From the NCBI RefSeq assembly GCF_963678635.1, contig NC_087064.1, positions 28,996,189 to 29,060,188 of the forward strand: DNA of 64,000 nucleotides, read 5' to 3'. Shown piece by piece: positions 1 through 11,700 of this stretch. The notes under the pieces are model-generated. The model had not been told where the DNA came from, ran no database searches, and saw only the letters and a program-made list of their open reading frames with translations. Position 1 is the stretch's first letter; every line of letters begins with the position of its first letter. Source of the stretch: Symsagittifera roscoffensis (taxonomy: Eukaryota; Xenacoelomorpha; Acoela; Convolutidae). Made by a program: the position numbers and the translations under genes.

Positions 1-360
1 AGTGTTCGAAATATGACGTTTTCTGTGATTTTTTCAAAATTTTATTTCTTGCCCTGTAGTAGGGTGCTCTAAGGGTATTTTCAGGGGTTGCGAATCTTGC
101 CTCCATTTATGAAAGCTCAAATCCTTGTAGTTTTCATGATATAACGTTTTTTGTAATTTTACCAAAATTTTTTTCCAAAACTTAAACGAAATTTTTTCTT
201 CAAAATTTGAAATTCTCAACCATGTATTTGGGTGCTATCAAAGTACTCTCAGGGGTTGCGAGCCTTGCCTTTATTTATGCCTGCTCAAATCCTTGTAGTT
301 TTTGAGATATTACGTTTTCTTGTGATTTTTTCAAAAAGTTTTTCAAAAAGTTAAATTAAC

Positions 361-1470
361 AATTTTCCTGTAAAGTTCGGAGATTTGTTAGTTTTTTGTT
401 CTTTCATGGTTATAAAATTTAGATTTGGGAATAATTTTGATTCTGACATGTCAATTTTTTAACTTTTAGCCATGTTGTACATAGACTATAATTTTAGTGT
501 TAATTCCCGGCTCCTGAATTCATCGCGTGTGTTGATCTTCGGCCTCTCCCTGCAAATATGCAAAGCCTTCAGTGTCAGTAGCTTATGAGTGTTGGCTGTT
601 TGGTCTGTAAACTCTGGCTTCAGCTCAGCAGTTCCGCTTACCTTCTTATTTTTTCTTTCAACTTTTGGAATTCCTAACCCTGTAGTTGGGTGCTGTCTCG
701 GTACTCACAGGGGTTGCAAATATTGCCTCTAAATATAACTGCTAAAATTGTTGTAGTTTTCAAGATATGAGGTTTTTTCTATGATTTTTCTAAAATTTTC
801 TGTAAACTTAGATTTAGAAAATTTCACAAAGTTTAAATATCCCAAGCCTGTAATTGGGTGCTGCCAGGGTTCTCCCAGGAGTTGTAAATGTTGCCTCCTA
901 ATAACCTACTTAAATATTTGTAGTTTTCGAGATTTGGTGGAAAATTGGAATTTAAAAAAAGTTCATAAAATTTGAAATTACCAACCCTGTAATTGAGTGC
1001 TCTCAGAGTACAATAAAAGCCTGCAGATCTGGTTTCCAATATATGCGGTTTTTCTTGAGTTGTCAAAAATTCGAAGCACCGGAGGTGCGTAACACGCTAG
1101 TTGCGTTTAATTTTGTCCACTAGTGTATCTGATAGACCCATAGCCTGATATCAGTTCAATTTTTTTTAGTTTTTTTCAACTCCGGTTTATTCTGTGCAAG
1201 TGTTAATGTTCTCAATCTGGTTGGTTTGATTCCCAACCATCTGACTCTCTTTTCTTCTATCCACCTTATACTTTACTCTTCCATATCCAGAAAGTTCCTT
1301 GGATTTTGACTGGAATATGTGATGAAAAGACTCTTGACTAACCTCGGTTACAAAGATACTTTTGACCTTCTGATTAATAATATTCAAATAACTGGAGTCT
1401 TCAAATGATTGCCTAGAATTAACTTCTGTCGCATTGCCTAGAATTTTACAAAACTTAAACGAAATTTTTT
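361..1470 (+). repeat. higher-order repeat unit, copy 1
   Basis: First of three long copies. It opens with TTTTCCTGTAAAGTTCGGAG, continues through a block around 480-650 (AATTCATCGCGTGTGTTG), two satellite monomers, a segment TAGTTGCGTTTAATTTTGTC, and an exon-like minus-strand reading frame (1187-1489). The matching copies begin near 2722 and 4190. Between copies the blocks agree almost base for base, with scattered substitutions and small indels. Confidence 0.8.
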
Positions 1471-2721
1471 CAAAATTTGAAATTCCCAACCCTGTATTTG
1501 GGGGCTATCAGAGTCCTCTCAGGGTTACAAATCATGCCTCCAATTATGAATGCTCAAATCTTTGTAGTCATCCAGATCCGGCTTTTTAGTGATTTTTTCA
1601 TAGTTTTTCAGAAAACTTATGTTGAATTTTTTTCAAAATTGGGAACTCCTAACCATGTATTTGGGGGCTATCAGAGTCCTCTCAGGGATTGCAGACAATG
1701 GCTCCAATTATGACTGCTCGAATCCTTGTAGTTATCCAGATCCGGCGTTTTCAGTGATTTTTTCAAAGTTTTTCAGAAAACCTAATTGTGACGGCTCAAA
1801 TCCTTGTAGTTTTCGAAATATGACGTTTTCTGTGATTTTTTCAAAAAATTTTTTTACAAAACTTAAACGAAATTTTTTCTTCAAAACTTGAAATTCTGAA
1901 CCATGAATTTGGGTGCTATCAAAATACTCTCAGGGGTTGCGAGCCTTGCTTTTAATTATGACTGCTCAAATCCTTGTAGTTTTTGAGATATTACGTTTTT
2001 TTGTGATTTTTTCAAAAAGTGTTTCAAAAAGTTAAATTAACATTTTTTCCAAGTTTAAAATTTCTTAACCTGTAGCTGGATGCTGTCAGAGTACTCTCAG
2101 GCGTTGCCAATCTTGCCTTTAAACATGATTGCTCAAGTCCTCGTAGTTTTTGAGATATAACGTTTTTTGTGATTTTTTCAAAAAAAAATTTACAAAACTT
2201 AAACGAAATTTTTTCAAAATTTGAAATTCCCAACCCTGTATTTGGGGGCTATCAGATTCCTCTCAGGGGTTACGAATCATGCCTCCAATTATGAATGCTC
2301 AAATCTTTGTAGTTATCCAGATCCGGCTTTTTAGTGATTTTTTCATAGTTTTTCAGAAAACTTAAATTGAATTTTTTTCAAAATTTGGAACTCCTAACCA
2401 TGTATTTGAGGGCTATCAGAGTCCTCTCAGGGATTGCAAACAATGGCTCCAATTATGACTGCTCAAATCCTTGTAGTTTTCCAGATTCGGCGTTTTCAGT
2501 GATTTTTTCAAAGTTTTTCAGAAAAAAAAAACTTAAATTTAATTGTTTTTATAAGAAATTTAAAATGTTAATTCAAATGTTGTCGCACATTTTGTGCATC
2601 ATCAGGATTAAAATTTTTTACAATAATTACGCAACGATCAAAGATCTGAAAAATGAGAAACATGTCTAAAAAGGCTCTAAAAATTTTTAACCAATCAAAT
2701 TTGAACAACTGTAATTACATA

Positions 2722-3815
2722 ACATTTTCCTGTAAATTTCTGAGATTTGTTAGTTTTTTGTTCTTTCATGGTTATAAAATTTAGATTTGGGAATATTTTT
2801 GATTCTGACAAGTCAATTTTTTAACTTTTAGCTATGTTGTACATAGACTATAATTTAATGTTAATTCCCGGCTCCTGAATTCATCGCGTGTGTTGATCTT
2901 CGGCCTCTCCCTCCAAATATACAAAGCCTCTAGTGTCAGTAGCTTATGAGTATTGACTGTTTGGTCTATAAACTCTGGCTTCAGCTCAGCAGTACCGCCT
3001 ACCTTCTTATTTTTTTTCTTCAATTTTTGGAATTCCTAACCCTGTAGTTGGGTGCTGTCTCGGTACTCACAGGGGTTGCAAATATTGCCTCTAAATATAA
3101 CTGCTAAAATTGTTGTATTTTCAAGATATGAGGTTTTTTCTATATTTTCTCTAAAATTTTCAGTAAACTTAGATTTAGAAAATTTCACAAAGTTTAAATA
3201 TCCCAAGCCTGTAATTGGGTGCTGCCAGGGTTCTCCCAGGAGTTGTAAATCTTGCCTCCTAATATGACTACTTAAATATTTGTAGTTTTCGAGATTTGGC
3301 GGAAAATTGGAATTCAAAAAAAGTTCATAAAATTTGAAATTACCAACCCTGTAATTGAGTGCTCTCAGAGTACAATAAAAGCCTGCACATCTGGTTTCCA
3401 ATATATGCGGTTTTTCTTGAGTTGTCAAAAATTCGAAGCACCGGAGGTGCCTAACACGCTAGTTGCGTTTAATTTTGTCCACTAGTGTATCTGATAGACC
3501 CGTAGCCTGATATCAAGTCAATTTTTTTAGTTTCTTTCAACTCCGGTTTATTCTGTGCAAGTGTTAGTGTTCTCAATCTGATTGGTTTGATTCTCAACCA
3601 TCTGACTCTCTTTTCTTCTATCCACCTTATACTTTAGTCTTCCATATCCATAAAGTTCCTTGGATTTTGACTGGAATATGTGATGAAAGAACTCCTGACT
3701 AACCTCGGTTACCATGATACTTTTGACCTTCTGATTAATAATATTCAAATAACTGGAGTCTTCAAATGATTGCCTAGAATTAAGTTCTGTCGCATTGCCT
3801 AGAATTTTACAAAAC
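2722..3815 (+). repeat. higher-order repeat unit, copy 2
   Basis: Second long copy, 2361 bp downstream of copy 1. It has the same order of blocks and ends after the exon-like minus-strand ORF (3548-3850). A 150-bp lead-in (2560-2700, with TTGTCGCACATTTTGTGC) is repeated before copy 3 at about 4020-4170. Confidence 0.8.
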
Positions 3816-4189
3816 TTAAACGAAATTTTTTCAAAATTTGAAATTCCCAACCCTGTATTTGGGGGCTATCAGAGTCTTCTCAGGGTTACGAATCATGCCT
3901 CCAATTATGAATGCTCAAATCTTTGTAGTTATCCAGATCCGGCTTTTTAGTGATTTTTTCAAAGTTTTTCAGAAAACTTAAATTTAATTGTTTTTATAAA
4001 AAATTTAAAATGTTAATTCAAATGTTGTCGCACATTTTGTGCATCATCAGGATTAAAATTTTTTACAATAATTACACAACGATCAAAGATCTGAAAAATG
4101 AGAAACATTGTCTAAAAAGGCTCTAAAACTTTTTAACCAATCAAATTTGAACAACTGTAATTACATAATATAATTACATAATCATGAAT

Positions 4190-5258
4190 AACATTTTCCT
4201 GTAAAGTTCGGAGATTTGTTAGTTTTTTGTTCTTTCATGGTTATAAAATTTAGATTTGGGAATAATTTTGATTCTGACATGTCAATTTTTTAACTTTTAG
4301 CCATGTTGTACATAGACTATAATTTTAGTGTTAATTCCCGGCTCCTGAATTCATCGCGTGTGTTGATCTTCGGCCTCTCCCTGCAAATATGCAAAGCCTT
4401 CAGTGTCAGTAGCTTATGAGTGTTGGCTGTTTGGTCTGTAATCTCTGGCTTCAGCTCAGCGGTACCGCCTACCTTCTCATTTTCTCTTCAATTTTTGGAA
4501 TTCCTAGCCCTGTAGTTGGGTGCTGTCTCGGTACTCACAGGGGTTGCAAATATTGCCTCTAAATATAACTGCTAAAATTGTTGTATTTTCAAGATATGAG
4601 GTTTTTTCTATATTTTCTCTAAAATTTTCAGTAAACTTAGATTTAGAAAATTTCACAAAGTTTAAATATCCCAAGCCTGTAATTGGGTGCTGCCAGGGTT
4701 CTCCCAGGAGTTGTAAATCTTGCCTCCTAATATGACTACTTAAATATTTGTAGTTTTCGAGATTTGGCGGAAAATTGGAATTCAAAAAAAGTTCATAAAG
4801 TTTGAAATTACCAACCCTGTAAATGAGTGCTCTCAGAGTAAAATAAAAGCCTGCAGATCTGGTTTCCAATATATGCGGTTTTTCTTGAGTTGTCAAAAAT
4901 TCGAAGCACCAGAGGTGCGTAACACGCTAGTTGCGTTTAATTTTGTCCACTAGTGTATCTGATAGACCCGTAGCCTGATATCAGGTCAATCTTTTTAGTT
5001 TCTTTCAACTCCGGTTTATTCTGTGCAAGTGTTAGTTTTCTCAATCTGGTTGGTTTGATTCCCAACCATCTGACTCTCTTTTCTTCTATCCACCTTATAC
5101 TTTACTCTTGCATATCCAGAAAGTTCCTTGGATTTTGACTGGAATATGTGATGAAGGGACTCCTGACTAACCTCGGTTTCTATGATACTTTTGACCTTCT
5201 GATTAATAATATTCAAATAACTGGAGTCTTCAAATGATTGCCTAGAATTAACTTCTGT
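4190..5258 (+). repeat. higher-order repeat unit, copy 3 (ends at unique sequence)
   Basis: Third long copy, offset 1468 bp from copy 2. Homology stops near 5258, right after the AATTAACTTCTGTCG segment, where copies 1 and 2 continue into satellite but this copy runs into unique sequence just upstream of SETDB1. Copy 3 may therefore be the version closest to the source locus. Confidence 0.75.
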
Positions 5259-5354
5259 CGAAACCAATGAAAATATAAACTTAAGTAGACATTTTTTTCT
5301 ACTTCTAGTTTTTGTGCTGGTGCGAAGCTCCTCTTCTTCTCTGTGTTGAAACAT
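5016..5354 (-). pseudogene. exon-like minus-strand ORF of unknown origin (112 codons), also present in copies 1 and 2
   Basis: The minus-strand frame is open for 112 codons. It begins MFQHREEEELRTSTKTRSRK and continues through a part that recurs at 1187-1489 and 3548-3850 with the same frame open (motifs NSRQSFEDSSYLNIINQK and KVDRRKESQMV). The part unique to this copy (5259-5354) precedes an AG at the junction and a GTTAGT donor lies inside the repeated part, so the shared piece looks like an exon. Most differences between the three copies change the amino acid (for example GYGR/GYAR, KSIF/KSIM/KSII), so there is no sign of purifying selection. It could be the first exons of a divergent gene, a captured exon fragment, or chance. 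I do not recognise the protein. Confidence 0.35.
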
Positions 5355-5610
5355 TCGTTGAAAAGATTGGCCAGACGGTAAGCTCGAAACGAAACCAGGT
5401 CACTTGAAGGACACTTGCTGTAAGGTTGTGTTCCTTAACAATGTCAAACTTCGGAATCTATTGCAATGAAAATCTATCATTCCATAAAAACAACTCGTCT
5501 ACTTCGGAGCTACAGTTCATTGCGGTTTCTTAACTGCCCTAATATTTTGATTGATTTTTCGATTTGGATGAATTTTTCTACTTGTTAGGAAGAAATGGTG
5601 TTTTTTTTCA
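5355..5610. other. non-repetitive stretch upstream of SETDB1; possible promoter region
   Basis: This is one of the few non-repetitive intergenic stretches. It lies between the divergent minus-strand ORF and the splice acceptor in front of the SETDB1 start codon. It ends in GTGTTTTTTTTCAG, a strong polypyrimidine tract plus AG. No convincing TATA box or CpG cluster is visible. It may hold the SETDB1 promoter or only the end of a 5'-UTR intron. Confidence 0.3.
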
Positions 5611-5718
5611 GCTCGTGAATGACTGACCATCGCCAGGTAGCTGAATATTTAGAGACTGAGCTTAAGAGCTTTGATGCTGAAGTTGGTGATCTCATCAAAT
5701 TATGGCGCAGCCAATGTG
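5611..5718 (+). CDS. SETDB1: SETDB1 exon 1 (start codon at 5619; residues 1-33)
   Basis: Acceptor TTTTTTTTCAG ends at 5610, followed by 8 nt of leader and ATG at 5619. It encodes [18 protein letters not shown] and onward, an acidic amphipathic helix, and ends in phase 1 at donor G|GTTAGT. Joined to exon 2 it gives [19 protein letters not shown], a continuous helix-prone sequence like the coiled N terminus of SETDB1. Placement rests on phase and character, not on strong identity. Confidence 0.6.
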
Positions 5719-8700
5719 GTTAGTAAAAAGACTTTGTACCTTTCACGATATGGCCATTTTAGAAGAAATGGTAAATTTCACGCTCTGTGGCTGAAATGCT
5801 CAATTAATTGAAAGTTTAAATAAAATCAGGAGCTCTATACTCGGAGCTCCGGAGCTCTATACTATGTATAAGGGGGATACAGATCGCTGTGCAAAGTGCA
5901 ATTTATCGACAACTCTATATGCGCTATTGTAGAAGAAGGTCGGATATTTAGAAGGTTTTGTTTTTGCTCTTTCACACATGTTCTTTCACAAGGCATGAAT
6001 GAAAAATGAAATATTAGAACGTATGAATGAAAAAAAGACATCATTTGCATAGTTTTGCGCACTTTTCCGGGATCTTTCACAATTTTCCGGCATCTTTCCT
6101 TCAGAAAGAGCAAAAACATACTCTTCAACAGTTAGAACATAGTTGAAGATGGCCGCGGGCAAAAGGGCCGCCATCGGCGTGCCCTCAGGCCGGGGTCTTT
6201 TTCCCTCGGGCATCTTTCAACTATGTTCTAATTACTACGAAGAAGATAAATTAACATTACGACGATGCATTTAATACTGATATATGACTTCATTGTTACA
6301 ATGATGCAGTTTGCTGATATAGCGCAGCCAATGTGGTTAGTAAAAAGACTTTGTACCTTTCACGATATGGTCATTTTAGAAGAAATGGTAAATTTCACGC
6401 TCTGTGGCTGAAATGCTCAATTAATTGAAAGTTTAAATAAAATCAGGAGCTCTATACTCGGAGCTCCGGAGCTCTATACTATGTATAAGGGGGATACAGA
6501 TCGCTGTGCAAAGTGCAATTTATCGACAACTCTATATGCGCTATTGTAGAAGAAGGTCGGATATTTAGAAGGTTTTGTTTTTGCTCTTTCACACATGTTC
6601 TTTCACAAGGCATGAATGAAAAATGAAATATTAGAACGTATGAATGAAAAAAAGACATCATTTGCATAGTTTTGCGCACTTTTCCGGGATCTTTCACAAT
6701 TTTCCGGCATCTTTCCTTCAGAAAGAGCAAAAACATACTCTTCAACAGTTAGAACATAGTTGAAGATGGCCGCGGGCAAAAGGGCCGCCATCGGCGTGCC
6801 CTCAGGCCGGGGTCTTTTTCCCTCGGGCATCTTTCAACTATGTTCTAATTACTACGAAGAAGATAAATTAACATTACGACGATGCATTTAATACTGATAT
6901 ATGACTTCATTGTTACAATGATGCAGTTTGCTGATATAGCGCTGGATTGGCCCTATGCAGCTTGTGCATTGACCGTTACCACACTGAAGGGCCCCTTTTG
7001 TAATTTGCCTTTACTTAAAAAAAATAACTGAAAATTTAAATAACATAACCCTCATTCATATAGTAATTAAATGAATTTATTCATTTTTTTTCGGATTCGT
7101 GGTTTCCGTCCTATATTTCGTCGGTTCCTTTTCTGTTTGTTTATATGCCACATATATTATTTGGAACGGTTTTTCGGCCTACTTTCTAAGTAATGGGTTC
7201 TATGTTTCTTAAACAATTTTTACTATATTTGAAGTTTCTGTAATTTGTAATTTTGGCAAGTTTTATGTTTTAAAATTATTTATTAAACAGTTTCTGTTTA
7301 AGTAACATTGGTTTGGTTAACCTATGCTGTGTAGTTTCGAGGGCAAAATATATTCTTATGCTGTTATGTGTTTCAGTACAGATGAGCCTCAGTGGTTGCT
7401 CATTAAATAATCCCAATGCTTTTTAAGGCTGTTAATGAACTTCATTCGATACAAACATGAAATTTTTGTAAGGTTATCAAATAACTTTGATAACCTTTAA
7501 TAATTTAAAAATTTTTCTTTTAAGTAACCCTTCCAGCTTTTGTTATTAAAATATTTTCCGACTTGTGTCTCTTTTTTGTTTAACAACTTCAAGTCTCCCT
7601 TCCCCTTGGCTTAGAGGTAACTTGGTTCGAGTCCCAGCCTTGTTTTTTGTGTATGTTTGGAATTGAATTTTTCTCGGGTTTGAAATTGTATTTTGGCGTA
7701 AGGTTTATCTGCTTATATTCTGTCGACTTATTTGCCATTATCGCGGATTATTCTCGTGCTGTTAGCATTTTTTGTTGAAGTTGCAAGTATTGTTGATTAC
7801 TCGTGCAAGTTTTAGCGAGGGTAGTGTAATAGTACGACAATTGTTTTTTCCAAACTAAGAGGCAAATATTGATGCGAGTTTTGGGGCACATTTACGGCTT
7901 TTTCATAGCATTTGCTTTGAAGTTCAATTAATTATAAGTTAACACAGCTGTTGCATTTTTAATTCAACAGATGAACCAAAAAAAGGTATTTGTTTCAAAC
8001 AACAGTACAATGATAAAAATCGTTTTCAGAAGTTTTCAATTCAATTTATATTTCAATTTTTTGAAATGCGTAATTTATTACCCTTGCGATAAGCAAGGGT
8101 ATTGCAATCGAGCACTAGTTTTTTTCCGTAAACAGCTTTGTTCACAGAATGATAATTAAAGGTGGAATGCTAAACTGGACCCGAATAGAAGGAGTTTACC
8201 ACTTCTGACACGCTTGAATTCTTGAAATTTGAATAAATCCACCATAATTTAAATAGTAACTAGCTTCGAATTTTTTCGACATTTCATGAGAAACCGCATA
8301 TATTGGAAGCAAGATCTGCCAACTTATAGTGTTCTCTGACTGCACTCAATTGCAGGGTTGGTAATTTCAAACTGTTAAATTTTCAAATTTATTTTGAAAT
8401 AGCATAAAAACGATCTCTCGAAAACTTAATGGGCCTCTGGAGAAATTTGGAGGCCAGATTTGCAGCCACTGAGAGTCCCTGAGAGCACCATACTATAGGG
8501 TTAAAAATTTCAAATTTCGTGAAATTTTTTTAAACCCGTTTCCCCGAAAAAAAATGAAAAAATCATAAAAAACCTCTTGTGTCGGAAACTAAAAGGATTT
8601 GAGCATTCATATTCAGATGCAAGGTTTGAGACGCCTGGGTGTACGCTGACACTAAGGTTGTGTCTTCATCAAGTTGGTAGTTTCAAATTTTGTGAATTTC

Positions 8701-11700
8701 TTTGTAGATTAGTTCTTTGAGAAATTTGAAAAAAATCAGAAAAAACGCCACATCTCGGAAATTAAAAGCAATTGAGCAGCCGCATGTAGCAAGATTTGTA
8801 ACTCTTGAGAGTACCCTCACAGCACTCAACTACAAACTTAGGAATTTCAAATTATGAAATAAAAATTATTTAAATTTTCTGAATTTTTCTTTTTAAAACA
8901 CAAAAAGTATCATATCTCAAAAACTACAAGGATTTGAACAGTCATATTTGGAAGCAAGATTTGGAATTCTTAGAAAATTCTGACAACACCCAACTACAGG
9001 GTTGAGAATTTCAATGTTTTGAAAAATAATTAATTGAACTTTTCTAAAAAAAACTTTTAAAAAATCACAAACGTCGTATCTCGAAAACTACAAGGATTTG
9101 AGCAGTCATATTTGGAGGCAAGATTCGTAGTCCATGATAGTATTCTGACAGGACCTTACTTCAGGGTTGGGAATTTCAGATTTTGAAGAAAAAAATTATT
9201 TTAAGTTTTCTGAAAACTTTTGGAAAAATTGTCATATCTCGAAAACTACAAGGATTTAAGCAGTCATATTTGGAGGCAAGATTTGCAGTCCTTGAGAGTA
9301 CTCTGACAGGACCCAACTAGAGGGTTGGGAATTTCAGATTTTGAAGAAAAAAATTAATTTAAGTTTTCTGAAATTTTTTTGGAAAAAATCACAAAAATCG
9401 TCTTATCTCGTTAACGAAAAAGATTTGGGTAGTCATATTTGGAGGCAATATTCGTAATCCATGATAGTACTCTGACAGGACCTTACTTCAGGGATGGGAA
9501 TTTCAGATTTTGAAAAAAAATTATTTTAAGTTTTCTGAAAACTTTTCGAAAAATCGTCATATCTCGAAAACTACAAGGATTTGAGCAGTCATATTTGGAG
9601 GCAAGATTCGCAATTCTTGACTACTCTGACAGTACCCAACTACAGGGTTGGGAACTTCAAGTTTTGTAAAAAAAAAAATTAATTCAAGTTTTCTGAAACT
9701 TTTGAAAAAAAATCACGAAAATCATCACATCTCGAAAACTACAAGGATTTGAGCAGTCATATTTGGAGGCAAGATTTGCAGTTCTTGAGAGTACTCTGAC
9801 AGGACCCAACTACAGGGTTGGGAATTTCAGATTTTGAAGAAAAAAATTAATTTAAGTTTTCTTAAATTTTTTTTGAAAAAATCACAAAAATCGTCTTATC
9901 TCGTTAACTAAAAGGATTTGGGCATCCAAAATTGGAGGCCGAATTCGCAACCATTGGGGAATCCAGACAGCATCCCATTTTTTGGCTGCATATTTTAAAC
10001 TCGGTGAAATAACAACTAAAATCAAACTGGAAAAACGAAAAAAAATTCTTAACCATTGCAATATACGATATAGCCTAAACATGCAAAAATAATACGTTGA
10101 AAAAGCTTAAACATGGCAAGATAGTGAAGCCCGCATTTAAATATATAATAGATTGAGTCAAGGCTGTTTCAGGTTGTAATGTATTTTTCAAAAAAATCTT
10201 AATTTCAGGTTCGTGTTTTTCGTCCTAGTTTCTGTCGTTTCCTTTTTTCAAATGCACACTTTTTTTATCTGGTAGGGTTTTTTTTCGCTTACTTTTTATA
10301 GCATCGGTTTTGTTCCAATTTAAGCCGTTTTGTACCATAATTGAAAGTTATGTAGTTACTACGTCTGAATTTGCGTAATTTTTTTCATGGTTTTTCTTAA
10401 AATTATTTAAACAGTTCATTATTTCGATTTAAGCAACTTATGCGTATCTTGCGTAATTTTGAGCGCAAAGTATATTCGTATATGATTACGTGCTTCAGTA
10501 TGGGTGGATCGTAAAGTTTTCAAACACTTCATGAAATTTTTTGACAACAGTTTTGTTTTCGACTCAACAGATTTCGACCCAAAAGTTGTTGCCTTTGTTG
10601 CGGCCAGGTGAAGTTTTTGTAGCTGTAGCTTTTCAAAGTTATTTTTCAAAGTAACTTTTTCGACTTAGTTTTTCAGATTTTTTTTTGACTTCGTATCTTT
10701 TTACACTGTCTAAATTGTAGCGAAATGCTTATTTTACAAGCCAGTTCAATGCTGGTTGTTGTGCTCTTGTGCTCTGCCACAGGTGTTCATCAAAATGAGT
10801 TTCAGTTTGAGTGTGAGTCGATGGCTTTGTGTATTGCAAGTGGTTCGAAGCACAGCTTCGCCTCTGGTTACATATTTTGGCTACAAATTATGGCATGATT
10901 TGAGCATTCATATTCAGATGCAAGATTTGAGACGCCTGGGTGTACGCTGACACTAAGGTTGTGTCTTCATCAAGTTGGTAGTTTCAAATTTTTTGAATTT
11001 CTTTGTAGATTAGTTCTTTGAGAAGTTTGAAAAAAATCAGAAACAACGCCACATCTCGGAAATTAAAAGCAATTGAGCAGCCGCATGTAGGAAGATTTGT
11101 AACTCTTGAGAGTACCCTCACAGCATTCAACTACAAACTTAGGAATTTCAAATTATGAAATAAAAATTATTTAAATTTTCTGAATTTTTCTTTATAAATC
11201 ACAAAAAGTATCATATCTCGAAAAAACTACAAGGATTTGAACAGTCATATTTGGAAGCAAGATTTGTAATCCTTGAGAGTAATCTGATTGGACCCAACTA
11301 ACGGGTTGAGAATTTCAGATTTTGCAAAGGAAATTGATGTAAGTTTTTGAAATTTTTTGAAAAAGTCAAAAAAAAAATCGTCATATCTCAAAAACTACAA
11401 GGGTTTGAACAGTCATATTTGGAGATAAGATTTGGAATTCTTAGAAAATTCTGACAGCGCCCAACTACAGGGTTGAGAATTTCAATGTTTTGAAAAATAA
11501 TTAATTGAACTTTTCTAAAAAAAACTTTTAAAAAATCACAAACGTCGTATCTCGAAAACTACAAGGATTTGAGCAGTCATATTTGGAGGCAACATTTGTA
11601 GTCCATGATAGTACTCTGACAGGACCTTACTTCAGGGTTGGGAATTTCAAATTTTGAAGAAAAAAATTATATTAAGTTTCTGAAAACTTTTGGAAAAATC

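Larger units (their letters stand above)
1..5258 (+). repeat. complex tandem repeat array (satellite-like monomer plus higher-order units)
   Basis: The stretch is built from a recurring segment of roughly 150-180 bp. Its landmarks are CCCTGTAGTTGGGTGCT, CTCTCAGGGGTTGC, TGACTGCTCAAATCCTTGTAG and a TTTTCGAGATAT-like run followed by T- and A-rich spacer. More than ten degenerate copies are visible, for example near 50, 230, 660, 840, 1490, 1660, 1910, 2230, 2400, 3040 and 3840. Superimposed are three copies of a longer unit starting near 361, 2722 and 4190, so the spacing is 2361 then 1468 bp. Short minus-strand ORFs here are mostly reading frames through the repeat. The same monomer occurs inverted at 8.3-12.7 kb and, degenerate, near 47.55-48.1 kb. 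Confidence 0.85.
5705..6938 (+). repeat. 617-bp tandem duplication covering the exon 1 donor
   Basis: Units are 5705-6321 and 6322-6938, each starting GCGCAGCCAATGTGGTTAG. The 14 coding bases at the end of exon 1 and its GT donor are therefore repeated at 6322. The two copies are almost identical; I saw one substitution (GGCCATTTT at about 5753 against GGTCATTTT 617 bp later). A third GCGC closes the second copy. It is either a very recent duplication or an assembly duplicate. Short minus-strand ORFs inside are not supported as genes. Confidence 0.9.

Noticed and set aside
833-4896. Repeated 77-130 codon minus-strand ORFs starting MTTQEKPHILETR
   Set aside because: They are frames through the satellite monomer; the same motif reads through other monomers with stops, and there is no domain or codon bias.
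5862-6830. Paired minus-strand ORFs (88 and 75 codons) in the 617-bp units
   Set aside because: Identical because the DNA is duplicated; one runs through the GC-rich TIR element. No protein feature.
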